From: Gavia stellata
Taxonomy: Eukaryota; Chordata; Aves; Gaviiformes; Gaviidae
Assembly: GCF_030936135.1 (NCBI RefSeq)
Contig: NC_082619.1
Location: forward strand, 1,677,208 to 1,741,207
Reading direction: 5' to 3'
DNA: 64,000 bases
The notes beneath the pieces are model-generated. The model was not told the DNA's origin. It made no database searches and saw only the letters and a program-made list of their open reading frames with translations. Positions 36,501 to 47,918 of this stretch are shown here, piece after piece. Made by a program: the position numbers and the translations under genes. How positions within the stretch are numbered: the first letter of the stretch is position 1; each line of letters opens with the position of its first letter.

Positions 36501-39500
36501 TCTCCATGTCATCAGTTACACACAAACCCGCCTTCCAGGAGCACTTGACCTGATCGTGAAAGACAGAATCCTGAAGTTACCTTTAATGCCCATTCACAGT
36601 CACCAACGGCTTTTTCATACTCATGCAACTTCAGGTAGGCCTGAAATAAAACCAAGAGAGTCCAGGCAGAAGAATTAGAACACTTCAAACAACTTCCACT
36701 AACTATTGTACAAACATTAGCTATTTAAAAAAAAAATAAAAAATTAGACTGTTGATTTGCCTAGCCATTGATTTTGCAGGACAATTACCAGCTGTTTCTT
36801 AACTTGTCTTCCATCTCCTTGAAGTTCGTAATTTAGAATACATTTAATAAACCAAAATTCAGTACACATATATGGATTACACAAGGCAAGTAGAGAATGC
36901 AAAGCAAACATTAACATTCTATAGTTATAAAAGTGATCCCTAAAAAAAAAATAAAAAAAAATAAAAAAATCAGTGCATCTAAATAAATCAATGAACTAGA
37001 AAGATTTTTTTCCACTTATTCTGGAGGAACAGGGGTTCACCTGTGCCACGTCCAAGAGGGAGGAGACATGAACACTCCCTCAGGACTAGCCACAGCAGAA
37101 TTAAAATGTCGGAGGGATTCAGACACATCGATCAAGAGGGAAGAATTTACACCTCTGTATGGGCTCACCTGGCTAACCCAGTTTCAGAGCACAAAGGCGG
37201 AGCACAAAGGCGAGATGCAGGGATTTGTGATTTCACTCAGCTTTGTCTCACCTTGACAGATCCTTATCTATGCAGAGATGACTTGGGGAGAGCTGCGGAA
37301 AGGGCTCAGCCCAGCATTGCCTGAACACCGAGGAAACCCAAATGGAGCCACGAATGATCCCTTAACAAACCAAATGCCCTGAATACCATTCCACCACTGT
37401 TCAGTAACTTTGTGTGCTAGACATCACTAAATTAGCCATACAGACTAAGGAGCCATCAAGGCACCAGAGAGAAACATTCGTGCATAATCCTGCCCCCACC
37501 CATCAAATCAGGGAATAAAACCCATAAGGTTTGGGCAGAAAGTGGGGACCTTTTTCCAGCAATACAGCCGGCCTGTAGGATATTCCTTCCCCCTTGTCCA
37601 GGAGACTGTACAAGGTAACTTCCCAGGGATTAAGAAGCCTTCCCTGAGAGAGAGGATAAGTGATTAAGAAACATATGTATGGTATTTGGCATGCTTTAAG
37701 GTCGTGATTAGTGCACTCTTTTAAGGTACTAATATCTAGCGCGCTTCTGGTTTGTGTTAGTACTTTCTGGAAATCACTTGTAGGTTGTAATAGTGTATTT
37801 AATTGAATAGTGCATTCCTCCATGGTATCCGTAAAAACCTGCAATAGTGGCGTATGGGACCTGTGAGTGAAGTTCAAATAAATTGTTAATTTGAACCTTC
37901 CAGTGAAGTCCCTTTCCTTCCGTCACAACCTCTAGTGATCTTCTTTGTGCAACTCTTTCATTAAGTTTGTAAAAGATTAAAACCTTCGGTCTTCACTGTT
38001 TTGCCGTTAACTTCTAGCCACAGTAAAAATTTACTGTTGATAATACGGCAGCAAAGCAGACCTCATTAATTCCTGGTAGTGGAGGATGGCCAGGAAAAAT
38101 TGTTTGCTTCCTTTTTTAAGCCTCTCTGTAATGCAATATATATCACCTTTTATGGAAGTCACTTAGATAACAGAACAATCCTTTTTGGATCCTATCCTGG
38201 CAAAGCAACACTAAAAGCAGTATAGTGATAGCTCATTTCCACATGCTGACCTGTGCTCTGTTTGTGTAAAGTTCCTGCTTATCTTTCAGTTTTTCCAGAC
38301 CTTCAGTGTATCTCTGAACGGCTATGACATAGTCTCCCTTCCTGAAGGCATCGTTTCCCTTCTCTTTCAGGGCTGCAAAACAACAGACATGCATTCAAAA
38401 TAGCATTTGTTTTTTATTTCCCCAAATGATGACTGAGGAAACGGAGGCCATATTCTCCTGTTGGAATAATCATCAAAATTCCAGTCCAGCTCCGCTGCAG
38501 CTGTCTTCATTAGCCATTATTTGCAAGGGACTTCTGAGCTATTTAGCGCGCATGATCCCCATGCCTCTTTCAGAGGGAAAACTGAGTGTTTGTCTTTGCC
38601 CAGCCCAGTTCTGAAATACTCCAACTTGCTCCCTCCATCCCAAACGCTTATCATAAAGAGGATAGTATGGAGAAGAACACATTGCAACAACTCTGTGAAG
38701 TATATAATCCCGTTATGTCTACCTAATCAATGCTGTGGACAAGATCGTTGGTCTCAGACAACCAAAGCACTGTCTCAGTGTGCATAAGAATAGCAATAAC
38801 GGAGTGAATCGATAGCCTCTTAAATCAGCCCAGTTCCTGCTAAGTAGTTTTTGAAGGCATTAGCTAGAAAAGCCTTTAGCAATTACCATTTGCTAAGTGT
38901 TCATTTCTCTTCCTTCGTTTAGCTCGTTCTTTTGCATCCTTTTCCAAAATTGCCAGAAAGCCATCTTTGAGCCAGGAGGGTTGGTGGTATTTTAGTTTAA
39001 AGAGGGGGGGGAAAAAAAAAAAAAAGAGGAAGCTTCATTAAAATCAATCTACAGATGAGAAAAAAAGTAATTTCTAAGGTATTTCTGAGTCATTTCTCTA
39101 CAGAGAAAATATTAAGGGAACATTTCAACAATTAAACTGGAACATGAATGACAAGCTGTTACACATAAAGACCATGCTACCATTCAGGATTTGCATACTT
39201 GGCTGAACTATCTCATCTCTAGAGATAAACTTGTTCCCTTTTAAATTCAGAATACTAACTTTTTAGATGAGAGGCCAGAATATAAACCCACAAGCTTCCT
39301 ACCTATGAACAAGTACAGCGCTACTGGTGGGATCCTCGAGTGTGTTCCTAGATCTGACTGAATTTTGAGTAGTCACTAGAAAAGTTAGCTTTGACTTTGG
39401 CAGGAAGGGAATTAGGTCTTGCACAAAATAACAGCAATCCTTCCTCCATCTCTGCTAAAACAGATTGAAGAGATGCTAAATACTAGAGGGAGCACTGTCC

Positions 39501-40819
39501 TACCTGCGTTCACTGCCTCTGCATTTGCCATGTCCTAAAAAAGAGAAACACAGCACATGCATGTACACATACAGACATTTTAGTAAAACCCACAGCAGCA
39601 AAGGAACACTTGGTGAAGTTGTTCAGTGCTACAGGGTGTCTGAGATATCCAGATTGATGCATACTGGGAATATCAAATTGACACTTAAACAGAGGATGGT
39701 AAGGACTTAATAATTTTTGACATTACTGGAAAGCTTCCATTTGTATCTTTAACGAGGCAAGTCAGTGAAATCCAGACCGGACTGCAGGAATCAAAGCCTA
39801 ACGAAATTGATGAAGGGATTCTTGTGTCTTCAACTAGTTTTGCTCCTGAAGCGCAGGTAAAAGCTGCAAGCTATGGCACCTCAGTGTTTGCATCCAACTT
39901 CGATAAATCCATTCGAAGTATTCTGTGCTATTAGCAGTCTTAAGAGAAAGACAACATGACATCAAGTACCTCCCAATAAAATAACTAGCGAAAAAAATAG
40001 TCGCATTCAGAACATACTTGTAAGTATGGTTCAAAATTTTTTTCTCCTGGGCAAGGAATGCAAATTAGTGTTATTTAAAAGACCCAAACTGCATACAGCT
40101 CTAACTTCAAAGGGAAAAAACCTCTTACAGAAGCTCGTGTGTTGATGACTGTTCTGTTCACCGTAGTCTTGCTTTCCTCCTCCTTTCCAGTTTGTTGATC
40201 ATGGAGCCTTTTCTCTGTTTCAGCAATGGTTTTCTCCCTGACGGCCGGGTCTGTGGAGTTCAAGCCTTGCACTAAGTTGGCTAAAAAGGGGATGAAAAAA
40301 AAAGAGATGCACAGACTCGACTCTAAGTGATCCTGGAGGGAGCAGTTGTGCCTCTGATGACAAATGCTTTTGAAGGCACTGGTGGCCAGGACGGCCTTTA
40401 TAAAGGGAAGCGTTTACACATACAACCTCCTCTCACTTCCAAGAGGCACCGGCAGCCTCTGCCTTAGACAAACCCCCGCGTTTAGAAACCGCCTCTCGGC
40501 GCCCGCGGAGCCTCACGACACCCGAGCTCAGGGGGAGCCTCCGCATAGCACAGACTGGGAACGGCGGGGCGGGAATTTTCCTCTTTCCCGTTCCTTCTCC
40601 GCCTCCCTTTCACCCTCTTCTTCCCGTCCCTACTTCCCCACCCGAAGAGGACGGGGGTGTCCGTCCGCCCCGGCCCCTCGGCCTCCCCGCGGGCGGCACC
40701 GCCCCACGCCCGGCCGGGGGCGGCCAGCTCCGCCGCGGCCCCGCGGCACGCTTACTGATGTCGTCCACACGGCGGAGGAACCGCTGGAAGGCCTCCTCCT
40801 GCTCCCCGTCAGCCAGCAT
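20833..40819 (-). CDS. TTC12: TTC12, tetratricopeptide repeat protein 12 (gene span)
   Basis: All 21 coding exons were found and join in frame to 2,124 nt, 707 residues plus stop; human TTC12 is 705. Exons: 40819-40756, 40280-40129, 39534-39504, 38964-38887, 38372-38251, 36640-36581, 35606-35535, 33880-33820, 33535-33347, 32769-32700, 31562-31474, 30538-30370, 28737-28645, 28424-28361, 27381-27247, 26666-26565, 25813-25745, 24912-24811, 23933-23834, 22033-21808, 20908-20833. All have AG/GT borders. TTC12 is a cytoplasmic protein needed for assembly of ciliary and flagellar dynein arms; human mutations cause primary ciliary dyskinesia. It has a TPR block near the N-terminus and armadillo-like repeats to the C-terminus. 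The start is the ATG inside the CpG island. No break or frameshift is present. Confidence 0.97.
26965..27000. repeat. Perfect 18-bp tandem duplication in a TTC12 intron
   Basis: The 18-mer ccgaggactgagctcata occurs twice in a row. It is a local duplication inside an intron with no likely function. A similar short duplication (a gataaaaattatatc unit) lies at about 33958-33990. Confidence 0.85.
31474..33535 (-). CDS. TTC12: TTC12 exons 9-11: linker and first armadillo-like helices
   Basis: Exons 33535-33347, 32769-32700 and 31562-31474. Exon 9 carries a charged linker ([16 protein letters not shown]), then [19 protein letters not shown]. Exon 10 gives [13 protein letters not shown]. Exon 11 is the most diverged exon but keeps [11 protein letters not shown], aligning to the family segment LKLWQAVC. 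The exon 9 donor is GGTT|GTAAGT, splitting a Cys codon completed by GC of exon 10. Confidence 0.92.
33820..38372 (-). CDS. TTC12: TTC12 exons 5-8: tetratricopeptide repeats
   Basis: Exons 38372-38251, 36640-36581, 35606-35535 and 33880-33820 cover residues 109-213. They hold three TPR units: [40 protein letters not shown] and [19 protein letters not shown], followed by the start of a further helix [10 protein letters not shown]. TPRs of this type bind chaperone or client tails. Exon borders fall between helices as in the human gene. Confidence 0.96.
37020..38040. repeat. Possible decayed interspersed element in a TTC12 intron
   Basis: This intron stretch differs in texture from its surroundings: an internal duplicated word agcacaaaggcg (near 37190-37210), and a 124-codon open frame on the minus strand (37877-37503) that is not a TTC12 exon. 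The segment around 37870-37920 on the minus strand resembles retroviral leader or LTR-type DNA, but I cannot name a family, and I see no clear TG...CA ends or target-site duplication. It is offered as a candidate only. Confidence 0.25.
38887..40819 (-). CDS. TTC12: TTC12 exons 1-4: N-terminal helical region
   Basis: Exons 40819-40756, 40280-40129, 39534-39504 and 38964-38887 encode residues 1-108. Recognisable TTC12 segments are [27 protein letters not shown] and [18 protein letters not shown]. Exon 3 is only 31 nt and encodes [10 protein letters not shown], a poorly conserved part of the family. The charged ERAKRR stretch leads directly into the TPR block. Confidence 0.95.
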
Positions 40820-41600
40820 GGCCGGGCCGGGCCGCGCAGCGCCGCCGGAGCCGGAGGGACCGGAAGATACGCAGCGGCCGCGCCGTTGCCGTGGCGCCGC
40901 GCCCGCCGGCCACGCTCTTGCCGCAGCGTCAGCGGGAGGGGCGCTTGGGGCGTGGTTATGCAAAGGAAGGGGCGGTGCCTCGCCGACCGCCATTTCGCGG
41001 CGAGCCGGCAGGCGCCGCCCTGCGGAGGCGGACCCCGCGCCCGCCCCGGCCCCAAGCGCCGCCGGGCGCAGCCCCGGTCCCCGCGCGCTGTCTGCGGTGC
41101 CGCCGCCGGGGTACAGCCGCCTCCGCCCGCCCCGCGTCTGGGCTTCCTCTCCCTCCGGCGTGACCCACGGCATTGCGAGGGGCGGGAGCAGCCGCGAGCA
41201 CCGGTGGGAGCTGACCCCGCCCGCCACCGGCGCTGGGCTGTCCGCGCCTGCCGCGGCGGGAGCAGCGAGGGGTCCCCATTCCCTCCTCCTCGCTCCCCAG
41301 GTTTCTTCTGGGTGCTGTGCTGCCGTGGGGAAGAGTACGCTCGTACGTTTGCAACGTATGGCAGAGCGCTGAGCAGGTGGCTTCCTTCCTTCCTGCCGGG
41401 CACCAGCCCCTCGATGGCAGTAGCGCCCACACTTCCACCGCCGCGGGGCGGGTCCGGGCGGGGCGGAGGGGGCCCCTCTGCCAACGGCCCTCGCGGTGCG
41501 CCGCGGGGAAGTACCCACAGCACAGCAGAGAGGCTCCTAGTCCAGAACGGGTACAGGGCCGCTATCTTCATCCCGCCTTTCCCCGCTTAATTCCTGGCTT
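40430..41600. promoter_or_regulatory. TTC12: CpG-island promoter of TTC12
   Basis: GC rises sharply from about 40,440 and stays high to about 41,580, with very many CpG. It covers TTC12 exon 1 (40819-40756) and about 760 bp upstream. No TATA box is obvious, as usual for CpG-island promoters. Long overlapping open frames in both directions here (for example 40364-41590 plus) are a side effect of high GC. Confidence 0.85.
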
Positions 41601-44600
41601 GAACCTCAGAGGAATGCCTCACCGATCGCTGATGCTCCTTTTCCCGCTGCTGAGCAGGTCAGCCTTTGCCTTGCAGCCTGGAGGTATGCGATCTGCTGCC
41701 GCTCCCCCCGCTTGTTGTTTTATCAAAACACACACCTGGGGTTGGTCTGGCAGAGCGAAGAGGCAAGCTGCCCCGCTGGCAGCTATCAGCAGAGGCACAG
41801 GCATCTCATTTCTCCAAGAGGCGTTTAAGATCCTTTTGGTCTAGCTTTTTTAATCCCCAAAGTCATCTTCTGTTCATACCCAGGGCACAGGAATGGGATA
41901 GCATGGGCAAAGAATCAGTGAAAGGGACCTCTTTGGTTAATATAAAGCTGAACGCAAGTTTAGCAGACCTACCAACTAGGAGAGGGATCCTGAAGAAAGC
42001 AACATGAACACTCATCCACAACCAATGCCCTCCAGCTCCCATTGCCCCGATTTTTATACCACACGTGGATTTCTTTTTAAGATACCCTTTAAAGACTGGG
42101 GCTTTCTCCGTCTTTGATTGGGAAGGAGAGAGACTGGAGTCAGCTGAGGGTTAAACTCTCATTCAAAATGGGCACTTCTTCCCCCCCAGTTAACGGGATC
42201 AGAGGGGCCCAGCAGCGTCTGAGAAGTGGCCACTTGACAGCGATGATTTCGGTATCCTCTGTGCTATCAGACAAAGAGGGGTGTCCCTGGGGGGGTGCTC
42301 AGGCCAGTAGGTTGCAGGGTCTGGGGGGTCTGGGGCCCAGGGAGGCTTCACGCCACTCCCGGGCGCCAGCACAGCCCTTCCCGGGCTGGCACATGCCGCC
42401 TGTCACCAGTGAGACAGCCAGAGGGTGGCACCATCCGCCAGTACAAAAAGCAGCTGGCCAGCTGGGAGCAAAGCTGTGATTTCAGGCCTTTTCCTGCTTT
42501 GTCCCCAAATGTTCCTGCATGTGTCCCCAAATCAGCCTCCACGCTCCCGCCAGCCAGGCTTGTGCACTGCGTGTGCTGCCAAATCCAGCTGTGCTGTGGA
42601 TGCGCGATCTGTCCGGGTGGATGAAGCTGCAGGAAAGGAAACACGGGGTCTGGCTGGTCTTCAGCAGCACATGCAATGGCCCAGAGACACGTTTCTCAAC
42701 CTTTTCAGGCTCTGAGAACCAGCTGCCCTTGCAAGAGAATCCTAGCCCTCCTTTACACCATGTGGCCCTGCTGGGATGTGTCAGGCTCGTGGTTCAGAGC
42801 AGTCTCTGCATCCAGTTTCCCCTCACGCTAGCACTTCACACAAAGCATGTCCCCATCAGGACATGCACACGCACCAGATGGGTCCTTGTCACCACTCTCA
42901 GGACATGCTCTAGGGCCATGTTCTCAGAGGCAGAAGATTGGAGGTGGCAGCTAATGGAAGCTGTCAGCCACCAAAGGGAGTCAGAGCATCACTGAGTCCC
43001 TACTGCACTGCCAGGATATTTTAATTCCAGACACATTATAACCCAGCCATGTCAGGAGAGAAAGGCGAGAAACAGAGAGAGAGAGGTGACCTGGCAAGGC
43101 TCCTGAAAGCAGCAGCGTTGCCTATGGAGTGGGATACCAAGAAGGGCAGGCCACTCTGGTGTGTGCTGGGTGTGAACTTAGAAATCTCACTGGCAAGTTA
43201 CAAACCACAGCCACATTCATCTGCCTCCTCTTCAATGTCCCACCACACTGCCCGGGAGGAGAAATGCTCTCCTGGGCTATGTGTGCCAACAAGGTGCTGA
43301 GCTGCCTGACTGCACAGGCAGCGAGGATCTCCTCTCCCTTCCAGCCCCTTTGCTGCAGGAACTGCCAGAAGACCCCTCTCCCCTTCCCTAATGCACCAAA
43401 ACAAAGTATCTCCTGTCCCTCCTCTTGCTGCAAGTCAGCTCTGCTCTTGCTCACGTAAGCCTCCATCCCAAAGATGGGGTTTTTTCCCCTCTAATGAAGC
43501 TATTTCAAACCCAGTGGCCACGGTGCACAGTTAAAAATACCCACAAGGCAATAGCTATATCACTAGGATGCTCAGCAGTCCAGCTTTTAGTTGTTATCCT
43601 AGAAAATCTGGGGAATAAAGCCACGCATAAGGTCTAAGAGAGTAAAAACTGTTACATGTGAACCACACACAACAGGAGAAAGAGCTCGGCTGGTCAGTTC
43701 ATTAAAAGGCTGGTTTGGAGTTGCAGATTTGCAGCAAGCGGGGCCGTCTGTCTGGCTTACCTCTCCCTCGTCCCACAGGTGCTGCATGCACGCAGCAGCG
43801 TCCAGCCCTATGCACTGGGGGAGAGACTGACTCGCTTCCTGCCGCTCCTGCAACGGCACCGTCAGAGGCTGATGGAGACGAGGGAGGGACAGTCAGAAAG
43901 GTTCTCTCCGATGGCTGCGAATCTGCACAGATAAACTCCCTCCAGATGGGTGGAAAACGGAGCAAGCGCTATTCCCGCAGTCTCTCCCCTCACCTCAGGT
44001 GGACTGGCTGCTGCAGTTCAGCCTCCTGCGCACTCTCGGCTGCCAGCTTTGCCCTCTCCTCTCTTGCCTCTGGGATTGCCCGCTGGCCCAGCAGCCTGGA
44101 GAGCAAAGCCTTTCAGCTTGAAGGTGCAGCATCTCTATAGGCAGATCCTGCTTTTACTCCCAGTCACCTGCATCAAAATGGTCTTTACTTCTGCTTCTCC
44201 CATTCAGCTTCCCCTTCTCTCTCTATACAAGAAGTTGCATTTCATTCTGCTGTCGGATCCATTGTTTATTTCTCCTGTTCATCAGGCTCTGCAGGAGGGC
44301 TACAGAAGAAAGAGCGTAATTTGCCAGCGCTGCACGGAAAGCCGCTGCTCCCTCCCAGTCCTGTTCACATGCTCCTATGAAGTAACTCACAGAGCGGCCA
44401 GCGGACACGGTGCTGCGCTGCTGTAGGGCCTCTGATGTGCCAGTGCCCGCAGCAGAGTGAGGTGACCATGAGCTGCACCAGCAAGCCAGAGAAACATGGA
44501 GAGAAGCCTGCAGGACCTGAGCCTCTGCAGGCAGGATGAAGCTGATAATGCAGCTATGGAAAATAAAGAGTTGGAATTCATTTAGCAGCCAGGCAGAGAT

Positions 44601-46425
44601 TTCATCACAGCAAAGGAAATAAAGAAGTTCTCAACTCAGCTCCACTGCAAGATCTGCTAATCCCTTACAGAGAGCGTGGCTGTGGTGCATGCTCCCTGCC
44701 TGGAGCTCTGGGAGGCTGTGCTAGGCGCAGCATTTTCCTGCAACAGTAGAAGCTGAACTGGCTAATGTGCAGAGGGGAGAGCCGCCTTCACTGAAACGGT
44801 GCCCAGGTCTCTCAATATTTCCATACAGTTCAGTACAGAAGCACTTAAAATGATGCCCTGAAAGTGTGCGCTTGTATTTTCATGCATTTATAGCTGATGA
44901 CAAGCCAACTAACTAGAATGCCTAGAAGAGATCAGAGAAAGAAGAAACTGTGCAGCAGAGCTTCAGCCACCTCCCTTAAGCCCCCCACCCCAGCTTAGAC
45001 TTACCCTCCAGCCCAGCCTGTGGTGAAAGGAGACATACTCAGCCAAGCTGGCACTGACAGTTGGGTGCCATGGCCTCAACAGGGGGAGAGAGAAGTTAAA
45101 ATCACCAAGAAAGGTTGGTCTGAAGATTGATGAATGGTTGAAGAAATACAAAGAGCTAGTAAAGAATTTGTCAGGTCTGTTGGTCATTGGGCACAACCCC
45201 GACTCCAGGGAAAGAAAACTCATCACTCTTCACACATGGGCACGGGCTCTGCAGCAACAGAAAATCAGGCCAAGTACTCCAGGCCTCTCTATTAATCTCT
45301 GAGAGAAGAGGAAAGACTACCTGAGCTCCTCACGGTTCATTAAGATGCTACAACAGGAAACAAGCCAAAGTCCAGGGAACAGAGTCCATCCACCAGGCAC
45401 TACGCAGAGGGGACGTTGGTGTGATTCAGGGAAGCAGCTGCTAAAGCCAGGAACTCGGAAAACGGCAACCTCAGAGTCTTCCCTCGAAACGGAGTCAGTG
45501 ACTTTTATCCGTTGAAGTTTCCTGACTTGGAAGGAGTTGAAACTTTTTTGTTCAAATGGTTAGGTGGTGAGAAAAAAGCGCTTCTTCAGCCAAACGGTAA
45601 CCAGTGGATCCAGTGTGAAAATAAAGCTGACTTTGCCTGAATTTGTGGAGATATTCTCAAGAAAAGATGAACAGACACCCCCCTGCAAGCCCAGACTAGA
45701 AAAATTAAATAAAGTTTGGAATTTCGGCAGGTTTTAGCTAAACTTGTAGGAAAAAGAGAAAGAAAAACACAGAAAAAAGACATAAACTATTTCCAGAGCA
45801 TCTCTTGACTTTCCAGCTTTCCTGCAGAAGTAAGCTGTATGATACAATTGCACATTACATATTCCTCGAGGACTGACATTGTACCACATCCGCCCACTCT
45901 CCATTGTTCACGATGGGTTCTCCTAAAAAAAGGCGGTATTGCAAACATGCAGTAGGACAAAGCAGAAATCAGTATCTAAATACAGAACCATTTTGCCCTC
46001 TGTCTGCCACCGACTGCAATAAGGAGGAACTCTTTTCAAGAACAAAGCAGACTGAGAAAACTCCACAAACCGTGTAAAAGAGAGTCAGGAGAGGGAAGTC
46101 AGGAATTCCCATGAAAGAAAAATGACAGCTATAAAGGAGCTGAAAGCATGAATCTGGACCACAAATTCAAAAGGAATTCTGCAGTGACAGACACCTGATG
46201 AAAGAACCCACCAAGAACATGGGTTGTTTCCTGTGCATTTTTCCTGTCCCTTTTCCTGGGACAGCCTTTTCTAAAGCAGTAATACTAAAAGCATATGGGG
46301 CCAACCACAGCAGCTTTGCTGAAATGCTGTCTTACTGTAAACCACAGTGTAAACAGCAGTCAAGAATAGAGGGCAAAGCGCTGGAGAGGAAGCAGAAAGG
46401 AGAAGGCTATTCTCTTGTTATCCCA
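41601..46425. other. Intergenic between TTC12 and NCAM1, no gene recognised
   Basis: Only short open frames without domains or convincing splice partners. No tRNA or other RNA gene was recognised. Confidence 0.6.
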
Positions 46426-46429
46426 AGTA

Positions 46430-47255
46430 TCACAGAATCACAGAATCATTAAGGTTGGAAAAGTAAGATCATCAAGTCCAACCACCAACCCAACCCCACC
46501 ATGCCCACTAAACCATGTCCCGCAGTGCCACGTCCACACGTTCCCTGAACACCTCCAGCAATGGTGACTCCACCACCTCCCTGGGCAGCCTCTGCCAGTG
46601 CTTCACCACTCTCTCAGTAAAGAAATTTTTCCTAATATCCAGCCTGAACCTCCCCTGGCGCAACTTGAGGCCGTTTCCTCTTGTCCTGTCGCTGTCACTT
46701 GGGAGAAGAGACCAACACCCCCCTCACCACAACCCCCTTTCAGGTAGTTGTAGAGAGCGATGAGGTCTCCCCTCAGCCTCCTCTTCTCCAGACTGAACAC
46801 CCCCAGCTCCCTCAGCCGCTCCTCATCAGACTTGTGCTCCAGACCCCTCACCAGCTCCGTCGCCCTTCTCTGGACACGCTCCAGCACCTCAATGTCCTTC
46901 TTGTAGTGAGGGGCCCAAAACTGAACATAGCATTTGAGGTGTGGCCTCACCAGCACCGAGTACAGGGGCACGATCCCCTCCCTGCTCCTACTGCCCACAC
47001 CATTTCTGATACGGGCCAGGATGCCGTTGGCCTTCTTGGCCACCTGGGCACACTGCTGGCTTGTATTCAGCTGGCTGTCAACCAGCACCCTCAGGTCCTT
47101 TTCTGCCCAGCAGCTTTCCAGCTGCTCTTCCCCAAGCCTGTAGCATTGCATGGGGTGGTTGTGACCCAAGTACTTCAGCTCAATACGTTTACTTTCTTCT
47201 TTTTCTGTGAACAATTCTGGCACCCAAGTATTGGCACATATCAGAGCTCTCATTT
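46430..47255 (-). mobile_element. CR1 LINE, 3' part with remnant of ORF2
   Basis: The plus strand starts with the reverse of a CR1 tail (cacagaatcacagaatcatt ... aggttggaa). The minus strand keeps an open frame of about 225 codons (47280-46603) with CR1 reverse-transcriptase C-terminal wording: [36 protein letters not shown] and [20 protein letters not shown]. It is 5'-truncated. The long open frame suggests a less decayed copy than the one at 16.7 kb. Confidence 0.93.
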
Positions 47256-47912
47256 CTCCTTCCGTGCCCTGGGAGATCAATGCCTAGGACAGAATTAAAT
47301 TTAATTAGATGCATCCCACGTTAATCAAGTTCAGGCACTCAATTCAGCAGGGGTTAAGGACACCTTTTAAAGCCAACACTCACACGCACACACACGCACC
47401 CCCTTTCATAGCCTATGAACAGAGGAGCACCTTTTCATGGGAAATGCAGCTGTCGCCGATTCACAGTGGACACGAAACTGCATTTGTGTGTTAGCTGTCT
47501 CAAGGAAATAATCTACAGTGGGGCAGAGAAACAAACTTTAACAATACTTCTCTTGGTGACACTTCGGAAGAGCCCGTCAGTGGAATCACGTGCTGGCAGG
47601 TGTTCTTCCTCCACATCGAAGCTTGGAAAGGCACCACAGTAGCCCACTGCCACTGTTCAGAGATGTACCAGCTTGAAGCATGCAGCATGACTGCTTCGCT
47701 AACATCGCTGTGCAGACAGTTGCATTTCCTGCTTGTCTGCCGCCCAGAGCCTCAGCCAGATGCGTAACATGCTGTGGGCACGCCACAATGGGACTGCACA
47801 CGCTGCGTTAAGCTCACGTGCAAATGCGGCCCTGGGCATCCATGTCTGTGCACAGGACCTAGCAGAGCATCTGAAGAAGGGCAGACTGTACGCATGAGCT
47901 TTTTTTGTAATT

Positions 47913-47918
47913 TTTATT
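47913..47918 (-). terminator. NCAM1: Poly(A) signal AATAAA, distal end of NCAM1 3'UTR
   Basis: TTTATT on the plus strand reads AATAAA on the coding strand, followed by a pyrimidine-purine change near 47,900. It would end a 3'UTR of about 3.6 kb. Nearer signals (for example around 49,570) could give shorter messages. Confidence 0.5.

Noticed and set aside
36945-36970. A-rich tract in a TTC12 intron and other poly(A)/poly(T) runs (for example 51139-51160)
   Set aside because: Simple low-complexity runs with no further structure.
40364-41590. 408-codon plus-strand open frame and overlapping minus-strand frames of about 300 codons
   Set aside because: Explained by few stop codons in a CpG island. 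They overlap the TTC12 promoter and exon 1, contain no domain, and contradict one another.
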